Shown piece after piece: positions 17,266-27,086 of a stretch of DNA of 64,000 bases. The stretch is from Miniimonas arenae (GTDB taxonomy: Bacteria > Actinomycetota > Actinomycetes > Actinomycetales > Beutenbergiaceae), in NCBI RefSeq assembly GCF_006351005.1, contig NZ_VENP01000002.1, forward strand, positions 1-64,000. The letters are read 5' to 3'. Every line of letters begins with the position of its first letter. The first letter of the stretch is position 1. Position numbers and translations under genes: made by a program. The notes under the pieces were generated by a model. That model did not search any database, was not told the origin of the DNA, and saw only the letters and a list, made by a program, of their open reading frames with translations.

Positions 17266-18378
17266 GTGCTCGACCACGCGGCGCGGGTCCTCGCCGAGCT
17301 GGACGCCGGGCGCAGCCTCGCGCTCGCCGTCGTGATCGGGGTGGACGGGAGCGCGCCGCACCCGGTCGGGACGTCGATGCTCGTGCTGCCACCGGTGGAG
17401 TACGCGGCGCGCGCCGCGACGGCGAGCGAACCGCTCGACCCGTGGCTCGCCGTCGGGCCCCGCGAGGTGGTGGGCAACGTGTCGGGCGGGTGTGTCGAGG
17501 CCGACGTGGTGACGCGTGCCATGGACGCGCTCGGGCTCGGCGCGGGATCGACCGCGGACCTGCCGGCGACCTGCTCCTACGGCTGGGACGCCGACCGCGC
17601 CGTCTCGCTGGGGCTGACGTGCGGGGGCGTGGTGGGGGTCGCCGTCGTGCGCCTGGACCCCGACCTGCCTGCCGACATGCGGGCGGCGTTCGCGGCGGCC
17701 GCGTCCGGCGGCGCGGCGTCGCTCGCGCTCGTGATGCACGACGGCGCCGCGCACCTGAGCACCCCGGCCCGCCTCGGCCTGGGCGAGCCGGCGCCGGGCG
17801 CGCGCCTCGTCGACCTGCCCGACGGCGGCTCCGCGCTGGTGGTCGGGCGGGGCGCTCCGCCCGCGCTGCTCGTGTACGGCGCGACCGACGTGGCAGGTGA
17901 ACTCGCTGCTCTCGGGCGCCGGCTCGGCTACCGCGTCTCGGTGTGCGACCCGCGGGCGGCGTTCCTGCGGCCTGAGCGACTGCCGGACGCGGACGAGCTG
18001 GTGCTCGCCCGACCGGTCGAGCACCTTCGCGCCACGCCCACCGACGCGCGGACCGCGGTCTGCGTGCTCAGCCACGACGAGGGCGCGGAGGTGCCGCTGC
18101 TGGTCGAGGCGCTCGGGCGCGACCTCGGGTACGTCGGGGCGCTCGGGTCGCGGCGCACGCATGCGCGGCGCGTCGCGCTGCTGCGCGACGCCGGCGTGCC
18201 GACCGAGCGGCTCGCGCGGCTGCGGGGGCCGATCGGGCTGGACCTGGGCGGACGCACCGCGGCGGAGACGGCGCTGTCGATCCTCGCGGAGGTCGTGGCG
18301 TGCGCGCACGGACGGGGCGGCGGGCCGCTGTCTCTCGGGGCCGGGGCGATCCACGGGGAGCTCGTCCGTACGCATTGA
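17266..18378 (+). CDS. xdhC: XdhC-family maturation factor for xanthine dehydrogenase
   Basis: A 370-residue XdhC/CoxI-family protein, which in studied members binds molybdenum cofactor, promotes its sulfuration and inserts it into xanthine dehydrogenase. The N-terminal XdhC_CoxI domain contains NVSGGCVEADV (about 69-79) and SYGWD. The C-terminal Rossmann-like domain has [20 protein letters not shown] and ends with GPIGLDLGGRTAAETALSIL, typical of the family. GTG 17266 starts one base after the permease stop. The stop codon lies inside a copy of the CATTGACTGGTCG repeat. Confidence 0.9.
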   Translation: MLDHAARVLAELDAGRSLALAVVIGVDGSAPHPVGTSMLVLPPVEYAARAATASEPLDPWLAVGPREVVGNVSGGCVEADVVTRAMDALGLGAGSTADLPATCSYGWDADRAVSLGLTCGGVVGVAVVRLDPDLPADMRAAFAAAASGGAASLALVMHDGAAHLSTPARLGLGEPAPGARLVDLPDGGSALVVGRGAPPALLVYGATDVAGELAALGRRLGYRVSVCDPRAAFLRPERLPDADELVLARPVEHLRATPTDARTAVCVLSHDEGAEVPLLVEALGRDLGYVGALGSRRTHARRVALLRDAGVPTERLARLRGPIGLDLGGRTAAETALSILAEVVACAHGRGGGPLSLGAGAIHGELVRTH

Positions 18379-18501
18379 CTGGTCGCCCGTGCACATTGAC
18401 TGGTCGAACCGGCGGCGCCGCACCGCGACCTGCGAGAACGCGTCCGCGAACCGTCCCGGTGGCGATCTGGCCAGTCAATGTGCACGGGCGACCAGTCAAT
18501 G
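18373..18501. repeat. Long inverted repeat built from tandem CATTGACTGGTCG units
   Basis: The left arm (18373-18406) holds CATTGACTGGTCG twice at 21-base spacing (18373 and 18394). The right arm (18468-18501) holds the reverse complement twice at the same spacing. The arms match at 32 of 34 positions around a 61-base loop. The left arm includes the xdhC stop codon, and the right arm ends 16 bases before the convergent xanthine dehydrogenase stop. It may be a bidirectional terminator or mRNA-stabilising stem; alternatively the 21-base phased units may bind a dimeric regulator or be a mobile palindrome. Confidence 0.9.
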
Positions 18502-18516
18502 TGACCGGGCCAGGAG

Positions 18517-21402
18517 TCAGAGCGACTGGGCGTCCGCGCCGGAACGCGCGGCGGACTCGTCCCGCATCGCCCGCCAGACCCGGTCGCGGCTGAACGGCGC
18601 CTGCGTCACCCGCACCCCGATCGCGCGCGAGATCGCATTCCCCACCGCGGCCGCGACCGGGTTGAACGGCGACTCGCTCATCGACTTGGCCCCGTACGGC
18701 CCGAGCGAGTCCGAGGTCTGCGCGAACAGCACGTGCGTGCGCGGCACGTCGGCGAGCTGCGGCACCCGGTAGTTGCGGAAGGCCGCCGTCAGCACGCGGC
18801 CGTCCTCGATCGTGACCTCCTCCCACAGCGCGCTGCCGTACCCCTGCGCCGCGCCGCCCTCCACCTGACCCCGGCACTGCTCGGGGTTCATCACGGTGCC
18901 GGCGTCGGCGGCCTGCACACTGCGCAGCACGCGCACCTCGCCGGTCGCGGGATCGACGGCCACGCGCAGCGCGTGCACGTTGAACGCCACCGAGCGCACG
19001 TCCCCGTTCTCCACGCCGCGCCCCACGACGCCGTGCGCGTCCCGCTCGCCGGCCGGCGCGTGCCGGACGAGCACCGCGAACGGCACGGTGCCGACCGGGG
19101 TCCGCACGCCGTCGGGCGCCATCGCGCACTCGGCCACCGGCACGCCGGTGGTGACCGCCGCGATCTCGAGGAGCCGCACCCGCAGCACCGTCGCCGCGGC
19201 GTGCGCGGCCTTGCCCGCCACCGTGATGCCCGCCGAGGCGAACGCCCCGGTGTCGTAGCCCGAGGCGTCGGTGTCGGAGTGGCGCAAGTCGACCTGAGCG
19301 GGGTCGGCACCCATGGCCTCCGCCACGATCTGCCGGTGCACCGTCACGGTGCCCTGACCGAAGTCGGTGGTGCCCACCCGGATGAGGTACCGGCCCTCGC
19401 CGTCGACCGAGACGGTGGCCTCGCTGCGGTGACCGCGCGGCGCCATCGTGGCGATCAGCGCCGTGGCCATGCCCTCGCCGACGAGCCAGCCGGGCGGGGC
19501 CGGCACGTCGTCCGGGCCGGCGAGGGCCTCCTGCGCGAGGTCGAGGCACTGGTCCAGTCCGTAGCTGCCGTAGAGCAGGTCGGGGTCCGGGTCGGGCTCG
19601 AACGTCAGCAGCGGGTCGCCCTCGCGCACCGAGGTGCGCCGACGCAGCTCGAACGGGTCGAGGTCCAGCTCCAGGGCGAGGAGGTCCAGCGCACCCTCGA
19701 CGGCGAGGATCACCTGTCCCAGGCCGTAGCCGCGGAAGGCGCCCGACGGCGGGTTGTTCGTGTAGACCGCCTCGCCGCGCACACGCTTGGCGTCGGCGCG
19801 GTACAGGCTGATCGACTCGGCGCACGCGTGGAAGAGCACCCCACGGGAGTGGTTGCCGTAGGCGCCGGTGTCCGAGACCGCCTCCACGTCCATCGCGGTC
19901 AGCGTGCCGTCCCGGCGCGACCCGAGCCGCACCGACACCGTGAACGGGTGCCGCAGCGACGTGCGCAGGAACTCCTCCTCGCGCGTCATCTCGTACACGA
20001 CCGGCCGCCCCAGGCGCAGCACGGCGGCCGCCACGAGGTCCTCGGTGAGGATCTCCTGCTTCCCGCCGAAGCCGCCGCCCACCCGCGCGGTGAACACCCG
20101 CACGCGGTCCGGCTCGAGGCCGAAGACGTGGCAGAGCTCGTCGCGCGTGAGGAACGGGACCTGGCTCGACGTGCGGATGACGAGGCGACCGTCCTCGTCC
20201 AGCCAGCCCACGCTCGCGTGCGTCTCGAGCTGGGCGTGCGTCTGCCGCTGGCTGCGCCAGACCCCGCCCACGACGACGTCACTCGCCTCGAGCGTCGCGT
20301 CGACGTCGCCCCGCTCGCCGCCGAAGGAGAGCACGACGTTGCGTGCGGCGTCGTCGACGCGGTCCGCGGGCGTGCGGCCGGCGTGCAGGACCGGCGCGCC
20401 GGGGGCGCGCGCCGCGTCCACGTCGAAGACGGCGGGGAGCACGTCGTACTCGACCTCGACGAGTGCGCAGGCGGCGCGCGCGGTGGCGAGGGTGTCGGCG
20501 ACGACCGCGGCGACCCGCTGGCCGACGTGCCGCACGACGTCGTCGAGCAGGCGGGTGTCGTCGGGATCGTCGGTGCGGTGCTCGTGTCGCGCGCTGGAGT
20601 AGCGCACGTCCGGTGCGTCCTCGTGCGTGAGCACGAGCGCGACGCCGGGCAGCGCCTCCGCGCGCGACGTGTCGATCGCGCGGATGCGCGCATGCGCGTG
20701 CGGGCTGCCGAGCACCGCGAGGTGGAGGACGCCGGCGGGCAGCTCGTCGAGCGTGAACGGTTCGCGGCCCTGCACGACCCGGCGCCCCGGGCCCGGGCGG
20801 ACGGACGCGCCGACCGCGTGGGGCGACGGGGCGGACGTGGGTGCCGGGGCGCTCGTGGGCACGGCTGCGTCGCTCGTGGGCACGGCGATCGGGTCCGGCG
20901 CGGACGCCGTGGCCGGTGTCGTGGGGGTTGCCCCGGGGCACGTCCCGCACAACCCCGCGCACCCCGACGCACGCGAGACGCCGGCCGTCACCGCCTCCCG
21001 GATCGCCCGGTACCCCGTGCAGCGGCACAGGTTGCCCTTGAGCCGGCGGTCGAGGTCGGGCAGGTCGTCGTGGGTGAGCTGCGACGCGGTGACCGCCAGC
21101 CCCGGCGTGCAGAACCCGCACTGGAACGCGAAGCGCTCGACCAGGGCCTCCTGCACGGGGTGCAGCGCGTCCCCCGGCGCGAGGCCGCCCGCCGTCGTCA
21201 CGGTGCGGTCGACCGCGCGCTGCGCCGGCACGAGGCACGAGTGCACGGCCGTGCCGTCGAGCAGCACGGTGCACGCCCCGCAGTCCCCCGCGTCGCAGCC
21301 CTTCTTGACCTCGCGGTGCCCGAGGTCGCGCAGCAGCGTGCGCAGGCACTGGCCGGGGGCGGGCGTCGCGTCGTGGGCCTCGCCGTCCACCTCGAGCCTC
21401 AC
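18517..21402 (-). CDS. Xanthine dehydrogenase, fused [2Fe-2S] and molybdopterin subunit
   Basis: A 961-residue protein. The N-terminal iron-sulfur part has Cys36/41/44/56 ([17 protein letters not shown]) and Cys95/98/126/128 ([16 protein letters not shown]). After an Ala/Pro/Thr/Ser linker (about 157-205) comes the molybdenum-binding domain, with motifs such as [19 protein letters not shown] and a late active-site region [14 protein letters not shown]. It oxidises hypoxanthine/xanthine-type substrates with the FAD subunit encoded upstream. GTG 21402 overlaps that gene's stop (GTGA). An extra CX3CX2C (Cys148/152/155) lies just before the linker. Substrate is inferred from guaD, xdhC and family. 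Confidence 0.9.
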   Translation of the reverse strand: MRLEVDGEAHDATPAPGQCLRTLLRDLGHREVKKGCDAGDCGACTVLLDGTAVHSCLVPAQRAVDRTVTTAGGLAPGDALHPVQEALVERFAFQCGFCTPGLAVTASQLTHDDLPDLDRRLKGNLCRCTGYRAIREAVTAGVSRASGCAGLCGTCPGATPTTPATASAPDPIAVPTSDAAVPTSAPAPTSAPSPHAVGASVRPGPGRRVVQGREPFTLDELPAGVLHLAVLGSPHAHARIRAIDTSRAEALPGVALVLTHEDAPDVRYSSARHEHRTDDPDDTRLLDDVVRHVGQRVAAVVADTLATARAACALVEVEYDVLPAVFDVDAARAPGAPVLHAGRTPADRVDDAARNVVLSFGGERGDVDATLEASDVVVGGVWRSQRQTHAQLETHASVGWLDEDGRLVIRTSSQVPFLTRDELCHVFGLEPDRVRVFTARVGGGFGGKQEILTEDLVAAAVLRLGRPVVYEMTREEEFLRTSLRHPFTVSVRLGSRRDGTLTAMDVEAVSDTGAYGNHSRGVLFHACAESISLYRADAKRVRGEAVYTNNPPSGAFRGYGLGQVILAVEGALDLLALELDLDPFELRRRTSVREGDPLLTFEPDPDPDLLYGSYGLDQCLDLAQEALAGPDDVPAPPGWLVGEGMATALIATMAPRGHRSEATVSVDGEGRYLIRVGTTDFGQGTVTVHRQIVAEAMGADPAQVDLRHSDTDASGYDTGAFASAGITVAGKAAHAAATVLRVRLLEIAAVTTGVPVAECAMAPDGVRTPVGTVPFAVLVRHAPAGERDAHGVVGRGVENGDVRSVAFNVHALRVAVDPATGEVRVLRSVQAADAGTVMNPEQCRGQVEGGAAQGYGSALWEEVTIEDGRVLTAAFRNYRVPQLADVPRTHVLFAQTSDSLGPYGAKSMSESPFNPVAAAVGNAISRAIGVRVTQAPFSRDRVWRAMRDESAARSGADAQSL

Positions 21403-22205
21403 GAGGCGTCCTCGAGGTCCGCGCGCACCCGCACGGCCAGCTCGGCCGCGACCGCGCGTCGCCAGTCCGCGGACCCGTGGGCGTCGGTGAACCAGCCCGC
21501 GAGCGCGTCGACGTCGGTGCGCAGCCGGTCGGCCGGAACCGGGCTCGGGTAGCGCAGCACCGCCGGACGCTCGACGGCGCCCGTCACCACGTACGTGCGC
21601 GCGCCGTCGTCGTCCGCGCGACCGGTCACCACCGCACCCGACCGCCCCAGCGCGTTGAGCGCGATCTTGCGCAGCGCGGTGCGCCCGCGCAGGGCGCGGT
21701 CGGGAACCTCCAGCGCGCGCAGCACTCCGCCGTCGAGCGCGTTCGTGCCGTTGCCCGTGACGAGATGCTCGACGGCGAGCCGCGCCTCGGTCCCGTCGGC
21801 TCGCCAGACCAGGGCCTGGGCGTCCAGGGTGACCGCCCACGCGATGAGCGCTCCCGCGGCGAACGACCGGGCGACGTTCCCGCCGACCGTCGCGACGTTC
21901 CAGACCTTCCACGATGCGAGCAGCGCGTTGGCGGCGGCGTCGAGGAGCGGCCAGGCCCGCCACGCGGGATCGGGTTCGGCGCGCAGAAGCTCGGCGATCG
22001 TGCACGTGGCGGCCACCGTGAGGCCGTCGGGCGTCCGCTCGTACGGGACCCAGTCCATGCCGGTGAGGTCGACCAGGCCCGTGACGTGGGTGTTCGCCTC
22101 GGAGTACAGCCAGGTCCCGCCGGCGAGCAACACCTCGCCGGGCGCCAGCGCGAGGTCCGCCCGGGTCCGAGCGACGCGGTACTCGCGCACGGCGGTGAGG
22201 TCCAT
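21399..22205 (-). CDS. Xanthine dehydrogenase FAD-binding subunit
   Basis: A 268-residue FAD-binding subunit that passes electrons from the iron-sulfur clusters to NAD+ or another acceptor. The FAD-binding pattern [11 protein letters not shown] (about 26-36) and [12 protein letters not shown] (103-114) are visible. It is at the short end for the family, and the C-terminal CO-dehydrogenase flavoprotein domain is abbreviated. ATG 22205 has only a weak ribosome-binding site. It is the first gene of the xanthine dehydrogenase operon; the 161-base upstream gap to the LLM gene contains GC-rich imperfect repeats (TGCACGGC-like) and no gene. Confidence 0.87.
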   Translation of the reverse strand: MDLTAVREYRVARTRADLALAPGEVLLAGGTWLYSEANTHVTGLVDLTGMDWVPYERTPDGLTVAATCTIAELLRAEPDPAWRAWPLLDAAANALLASWKVWNVATVGGNVARSFAAGALIAWAVTLDAQALVWRADGTEARLAVEHLVTGNGTNALDGGVLRALEVPDRALRGRTALRKIALNALGRSGAVVTGRADDDGARTYVVTGAVERPAVLRYPSPVPADRLRTDVDALAGWFTDAHGSADWRRAVAAELAVRVRADLEDAS

Positions 22206-22366
22206 CGCGCCAGTGAAGCGAGGCGATGTTTCCTGAAGGTGAGGCGGGTGTGTTGCGGGTGTGACTCGCGCGCTGCCCTGCACGGCACTGCACTGCACGG
22301 CGCCGCCCGTGCAGCACCCGTGGGCCGCCCGGCGCCGCCCGTGCGCCACCCGCGAGCCGCGGGCGG

Positions 22367-23413
22367 TCAGCGCAGCAGCGCCTCGGCGAGCAGCGTGAGG
22401 GTCTCCGCCCGCCCCGGCCCGGCGTCCAGCGCGTCCTCGGCGCTCGCCCCGGCGGCGGGCACCACCATCACCTCGTCGACCCCGGCGTCGGCGGCTGCTG
22501 CAGCCAGGCGAGGAACGACGTCGGACACCGCACCGACGAACCAGCGCTCGCGCACGGCGTCGCGGATCGACGCCTCGGCCTCGGTCCACGGATAGGCGGC
22601 CGCCTCCTCGACCGTGAGCTGCGGCAGCAGCGGCGCACCCGTGCGCAGCCGCACCATCTGCACGAGCTGCGGGCCGGCCCAGGCCTCGGCCTGCGCGGCC
22701 GTCCGAGCCACCACCACGTTGACCGGCAGCAGCGACGTCGGCTCCGGGTGGGTCGCGGAGGGCTGGTAGGCGGTCCGGTAGCGCGCGAGCGCGTCGGCGA
22801 GCCCGGGCATTCCGAAGTGGTTGGCGAACACGTACGGCAGCCCGAGCCGTGCCGCGAGGTCGGCCGAGAAGCCCGAGGACCCGAGCAGCCAGAGCGTCGG
22901 ACCCGAGGTCGCGAGCGGCGTCGGACGCACGGCGAACGGCCGGCCGCCGATCGAGAGGGCGACGGCGTCCCCGGCCGCCGCGTCTCCCCTGCCCAGCAGC
23001 TCGCGCGCGAGCGTCACGTCCTGCACGAAGGCGTCCTCGGGCTGCTGACCTCCGCGCAGGAGGTAGGCCGTGACCGGGTCCGACCCGGGCGCTCGCCCGA
23101 TCCCGAGGTCGACCCGGCCGGGCAGCATCGCCTCGAGCAGCGCGAACTGCTCGGCGATCGCGAGCGCGGTGTGGTTGGGCAGCATCACGCCGCCGGAGCC
23201 GAACCGGATCCGGTGCGTGCCCTGGGCGAGGTACGGGATGAGCACGCCCGGCACCGTCGAGGCGACGGCGGGCATGTTGTGGTGCTCGGCCACCCAGTAG
23301 CGCGTGTAGTCGGCGTCGTCGGCGAGCCGTGCGAGCGCCGCCGAGGCGCTCAGCGCCTGGGCAGTGGTCTGGCCGGTCCGGACGGGGATGAGGTCGAGCA
23401 CGCTGAGCTTCAC
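22367..23413 (-). CDS. LLM-class flavin-dependent oxidoreductase (MsnO8-like)
   Basis: A 348-residue bacterial-luciferase-like protein. The start [16 protein letters not shown] and the motifs [31 protein letters not shown] and [12 protein letters not shown] are characteristic of the MsnO8-type LLM family using FMN or F420. The substrate cannot be told. It is monocistronic, divergent from the disulfide oxidoreductase at 23481, with 67 bases between the starts. Context does not link it to the purine genes. Confidence 0.88.
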   Translation of the reverse strand: MKLSVLDLIPVRTGQTTAQALSASAALARLADDADYTRYWVAEHHNMPAVASTVPGVLIPYLAQGTHRIRFGSGGVMLPNHTALAIAEQFALLEAMLPGRVDLGIGRAPGSDPVTAYLLRGGQQPEDAFVQDVTLARELLGRGDAAAGDAVALSIGGRPFAVRPTPLATSGPTLWLLGSSGFSADLAARLGLPYVFANHFGMPGLADALARYRTAYQPSATHPEPTSLLPVNVVVARTAAQAEAWAGPQLVQMVRLRTGAPLLPQLTVEEAAAYPWTEAEASIRDAVRERWFVGAVSDVVPRLAAAAADAGVDEVMVVPAAGASAEDALDAGPGRAETLTLLAEALLR

Positions 23414-23480
23414 CTCTGGGCCAACCCGGGCACCCCCTCAGGTGTTCCCGTTGTCGGCGGCGGGCCGTACAGTGTCGACG

Positions 23481-24926
23481 GTGATCGTACGGACGTTCGA
23501 CGTGGTGGTGATCGGCGCCGGCCCGGTGGGCGAGAACGTGGCCGATCGTGCGGTGCAGGGCGGGTTGACCTGCGCGATCGTGGAGGCCGAGCTCGTTGGC
23601 GGCGAGTGCTCCTACTGGGCGTGCATGCCCACCAAGGCGCTCCTGCGACCCGGCAACGCGCTCGCGGCCGCGCGGCGCGTGCCGGGCGCCCGCGAGGCGG
23701 TGGGCTCGATCGACGTCCCCGCCGCCCTCGCGTTCCGCGAGGCCGCGGCGGCGCACGGCGACGACTCCGGCCAGGTCGAGTGGCTCGAGGGCGCGGGCAT
23801 CACGCTGGTCCGGGGGCACGGGTCGCTCGACGGCGAGCGGCGCGTCCGCGTGACCCGGGCCGACGGCGAGGTCGAGACGCTCGAGGCGCGGCACGCCGTC
23901 GCCCTGACCACCGGCTCCGAGCCGGTCGTGCCGCCCGTGCTGCGTGGCGTGGAGGTCTGGGGCTCGCGCGAGGCGGTGCGCGCCACCGCGATCCCGCCGC
24001 GCCTCGCCGTCGTGGGTGGCGGCGTGGTGGGCTGCGAGCTCGCGACGGCGTACGCGGCCCTCGGCTCCCAGGTCACCCTGCTCGTCCGCGGGGACCGCCT
24101 GCTCCCCTCCCACGAGCCCGTCGCCGGTGAGCTCGTCGCCGACGCCCTGCGTGCCGCTGGCGTCGACGTGCGCCTGAGCACGGCCGTCACCGACGCGACG
24201 GCGGGCGACGACGGCGCCGCGCACCTCACGCTGGACGGCGCAGGGAGCGCTGGCGCAGTCCTCGCCGTCGACCGCGTGGTCGCCGCGACCGGCCGCCGCC
24301 CCCGCACGCGGGACCTCGGCCTCGCGAGCGTCGACCTCGCGCAGGACGAGGCTCCGCAGGTCGACGACACGATGCTCGTGGACGGCACCGACTGGCTCTA
24401 CGCCGTCGGCGACGTCAACGGCCGTGCGCTCCTCACCCACCAGGGCAAGTACCAGGCCCGGGCCGCGGGTGACGCGATCGCCGCACGCGCCACGGGCACG
24501 CCGCTGGACGACGGACCGTGGGGGCGGCACGTCGCGACCGCCGACCACGCCGTCGTGCCCCAGGTCGTCTTCACCGACCCCGAGGTCGCCGCCGTAGGAC
24601 GCACCGCCGCGCAGGCGGAGGAGGCCGGGCTGCCGGTCCGCGTGGTCGACCTCGACCTCGGCGCCATCGCCGGGGCGACCGTGCACGCCGAGGGCTACAC
24701 CGGCGCGGCGCGGTTCGTGCTCGACGCCGAGCGTGACGTCGTGCTCGGCGCCACCTTCGTGGGCCAGGACGTCGCCGAGATGGTCCACGCCGCCACGGTG
24801 GCCGTGGTGGGCGAGGTCCCGCTGCACCGGCTCTGGCACGTGGTGCCCTCCTACCCCACCCTCTCGGAGGTCTGGCTGCGGATGCTCGAGCAGGTGGGTC
24901 GCGAGAGCGCGCAGGTCCGCGCGTGA
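23481..24926 (+). CDS. Pyridine nucleotide-disulfide oxidoreductase (dihydrolipoamide dehydrogenase/mercuric reductase-like)
   Basis: A 481-residue flavoprotein. The FAD motif VVIGAGPVGENV is at 9-20, the redox-active disulfide CSYWAC is Cys43/Cys48, and the NAD(P) motif VVGGGVVGCELA follows near residue 180. The C-terminal dimerisation domain ends PSYPTLSEVW; the usual His of the lipoamide dehydrogenase HPTLSE is Tyr here, so it is probably not an E3 subunit. GTG 23481 begins the conserved strand; longer in-frame starts overlap the divergent promoter region. Its stop overlaps the start of the osmoprotectant ATPase gene. Confidence 0.85.
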   Translation: MIVRTFDVVVIGAGPVGENVADRAVQGGLTCAIVEAELVGGECSYWACMPTKALLRPGNALAAARRVPGAREAVGSIDVPAALAFREAAAAHGDDSGQVEWLEGAGITLVRGHGSLDGERRVRVTRADGEVETLEARHAVALTTGSEPVVPPVLRGVEVWGSREAVRATAIPPRLAVVGGGVVGCELATAYAALGSQVTLLVRGDRLLPSHEPVAGELVADALRAAGVDVRLSTAVTDATAGDDGAAHLTLDGAGSAGAVLAVDRVVAATGRRPRTRDLGLASVDLAQDEAPQVDDTMLVDGTDWLYAVGDVNGRALLTHQGKYQARAAGDAIAARATGTPLDDGPWGRHVATADHAVVPQVVFTDPEVAAVGRTAAQAEEAGLPVRVVDLDLGAIAGATVHAEGYTGAARFVLDAERDVVLGATFVGQDVAEMVHAATVAVVGEVPLHRLWHVVPSYPTLSEVWLRMLEQVGRESAQVRA

Positions 24927-25747
24927 TCGAGTTCGAGGGAGTCACGAAGCGCTACTCGAGCGCGTCGGGCGCCGCCGTCGACGACTTCTCGCTGGTGGTG
25001 CCGCGCGGCACCACGACCGTCCTGGTCGGCTCGTCGGGCTGCGGCAAGACGACGCTGCTGCGGATGGTCAACCGGATGGTCGACCCGACCCGGGGTCGCG
25101 TGCTGCTCGACGGCGAGGACGTCGCCGGGCGCGATCCCGTCGCCCTGCGCCGCAGCGTCGGGTACGTCATGCAGAACTCCGGCCTCCTGCCGCACCGCAC
25201 GGCGGCGCAGAACGTCGCCGTCGTGCCGCGGCTCGCCGGGCGCGACCGGGCCGCGGCGCGGTCCCGGTCCCTGGAGCTCCTCGAGCTCGTCGGGCTCGAC
25301 CCCGAGCTCGCCGACCGTTACCCCGCGCAGCTCTCCGGCGGGCAGCAGCAGCGGGTCGGCGTGGCGCGCGGCCTCGCCGCCGAGGGCGACGTGCTGCTCA
25401 TGGACGAGCCGTTCGGCGCCGTCGACCCGGTGGTCCGCGGCGAGCTGCAGCACGAGCTGTTGCGCATCCAGCGCGAGCTGTCGCGCACCATCCTGTTCAT
25501 CACGCACGACGTCGAGGAGGCGTTCCTGCTCGGCGAGGAGGTCGTCATCCTCAGCCGCGGCGGCCACGTCGAGCAGCGCGGCACGCCGGCGGACGTGCTC
25601 GCGGCGCCCGCCAACGAGTTCGTGGCCGCCTTCGTGGGCGCGCACCGGCGCGACCGTCGCCTGCGCGTCGACGAGCGCGACGGCGTGCGCCTCGTCGTCG
25701 ACGGACGGGACCGCCCGCTCGGGGTGCTCACCGACGAGGCACCATGA
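24923..25747 (+). CDS. Osmoprotectant ABC transporter ATP-binding protein
   Basis: A 274-residue ProV/OpuCA-type ATPase. Walker A is VGSSGCGKTT, signature LSGGQQQRVGVARG, Walker B VLLMDEPFGAVDP, and MVNRMVDPTRG is typical of the quaternary-amine family. The tandem CBS domains that sense ionic strength in OpuA/OpuC are absent; only about 45 residues follow the ATPase core. GTG 24923 overlaps the preceding stop, so the operon may include the disulfide oxidoreductase. It works with the two permeases and the binding protein encoded downstream. Confidence 0.88.
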   Translation: MIEFEGVTKRYSSASGAAVDDFSLVVPRGTTTVLVGSSGCGKTTLLRMVNRMVDPTRGRVLLDGEDVAGRDPVALRRSVGYVMQNSGLLPHRTAAQNVAVVPRLAGRDRAAARSRSLELLELVGLDPELADRYPAQLSGGQQQRVGVARGLAAEGDVLLMDEPFGAVDPVVRGELQHELLRIQRELSRTILFITHDVEEAFLLGEEVVILSRGGHVEQRGTPADVLAAPANEFVAAFVGAHRRDRRLRVDERDGVRLVVDGRDRPLGVLTDEAP

Positions 25748-26397
25748 GGTGGGCCCTGGACAACCTCGGGCTGCTCGGGCAGCTCACGATCGCCCACGCC
25801 CGCCTCGCGATCGTCCCGGTCGCCGTCGCGCTCCTGCTCGCGCTCCCCCTCGGCGCCCTCGCGCACCGCGTGCCCCCGCTGCGCGGCACGCTGCTCGGGC
25901 TGGCCGGCCTGCTCTACACGATCCCGTCGCTCGCGCTCTTCGTGCTGCTGCCGCCCATGCTCGGCATCCCGTACCTGTCCGACCTCAACGTCATCATCGC
26001 CCTCACGCTCTACGCGCTCGCGCTGCTCGTGCGCACGGTCACCGAGGCGCTGGAGTCGGTGCCGCCCGACGCCGTCGCGAGTGCGCGGGCGATCGGCTAC
26101 AACGGCACGAGCATCTTCCTCGCCGTCCAGCTCCCGCTCGCCGGGCCGGTGCTGCTCGCGGGCCTGCGCGTCGCGACCGTCTCGACCGTGAGCATGGTGA
26201 CCGTCGGCGCGCTGATCGGGGTGAGCAGCCTCGGTTCGCTGTTCACCGACGGCCTGCAGCGCCGGATCGTCCCCGAGGTTCTCACCGGCGTGGTGCTCAC
26301 CGCGCTGCTCGCGCTGCTGCTCGACGTGCTGCTGCAGCTCGCGGGCCGTGTCCTCATGCCGTGGCTGCGCGCCGAACGGGCGGTCGCCACCGCATGA
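25744..26397 (+). CDS. Osmoprotectant ABC transporter permease 1
   Basis: A 217-residue permease of the OpuCB/ProW type with five or six hydrophobic segments. The coupling-loop region VPPDAVASARAIGYNGTSIF and the motif LYTIPSLALFVLLPP are typical of glycine betaine/choline/carnitine importers. ATG 25744 overlaps the ATPase stop (ATGA), and its stop overlaps the next permease start. Confidence 0.87.
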   Translation: MRWALDNLGLLGQLTIAHARLAIVPVAVALLLALPLGALAHRVPPLRGTLLGLAGLLYTIPSLALFVLLPPMLGIPYLSDLNVIIALTLYALALLVRTVTEALESVPPDAVASARAIGYNGTSIFLAVQLPLAGPVLLAGLRVATVSTVSMVTVGALIGVSSLGSLFTDGLQRRIVPEVLTGVVLTALLALLLDVLLQLAGRVLMPWLRAERAVATA

Positions 26398-27083
26398 ACC
26401 TCTTCGCCGACGCGCTCGCCTGGCTCACCGACCCGGCGAACTGGACCGGGCCCTTCGGGATCCCCACCCTCACGCTCGCGCACCTGACCTACACGCTCCT
26501 CGCGCTCGTCCTCGCGTGCGCCGTGGCCGCCCCCGCGGGCTGGGCGATCGGGCACACGGGGCACGGCCGCTCGTTCGCCGTCGCCCTCGCCGGGGCGGCG
26601 CGGGCCCTGCCGTCGCTGGGCCTGCTGGCGTTCCTCGTGCTGGTGCTCGGCGTCGGGCTCAAGGAGGTCGCCACCGTCGTCGTGCTCGTGCTGCTCGCGA
26701 TCCCGCCGATCCTCGCCGGCGCCTACGCCGGCATCGACGCGATCCCGCGCGGCACGCTCGACTCCGCCCGAGGCGTCGGCATGACCGGGTGGCAACGGCT
26801 CTGGCGCGTCGAGGTGCCCCTCGGCCTGCCCCTGCTGCTCGGCGGCGTGCGCGGCGCGAGCCTGCAGGTCGTGTCGACGGTGATGATCGCCGCGTTCATC
26901 GGGCTGCCCAACCTGGGCACCTACCTCATCGCCGGGCAGCGCCTCGGCGACTACGCCCGCATGCTCGCGGGCGCCATCCTCGTGGCGGCCCTCGCCCTCG
27001 TGCTCGACGGCGTGCTCGCCGTCGCGCAGCGCCTCGCCGTGCCACGCGGCGTGCGCATGGCCACGGCCGCGGTACCCGCATGA
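26394..27083 (+). CDS. Osmoprotectant ABC transporter permease 2
   Basis: A 229-residue permease, paralogous to the previous one. ARALPSLGLLAFLVLVLG and the coupling loop IPRGTLDSARGVGMTGWQRL identify the OpuCD-type family. ATG 26394 overlaps the permease 1 stop (ATGA). It is followed by a 103-base gap with a tandem repeat before the binding-protein gene, the only sizeable break in this operon. Confidence 0.87.
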   Translation: MNLFADALAWLTDPANWTGPFGIPTLTLAHLTYTLLALVLACAVAAPAGWAIGHTGHGRSFAVALAGAARALPSLGLLAFLVLVLGVGLKEVATVVVLVLLAIPPILAGAYAGIDAIPRGTLDSARGVGMTGWQRLWRVEVPLGLPLLLGGVRGASLQVVSTVMIAAFIGLPNLGTYLIAGQRLGDYARMLAGAILVAALALVLDGVLAVAQRLAVPRGVRMATAAVPA

Positions 27084-27086
27084 CCC

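Noticed and set aside
18733-21552. 939-codon open frame on the plus strand opposite xanthine dehydrogenase
   Set aside because: It is a high-GC antisense shadow: residue composition is dominated by Arg/His/Ala/Val/Gly, no domain is recognisable, and the minus-strand genes carry clear cluster and cofactor motifs.
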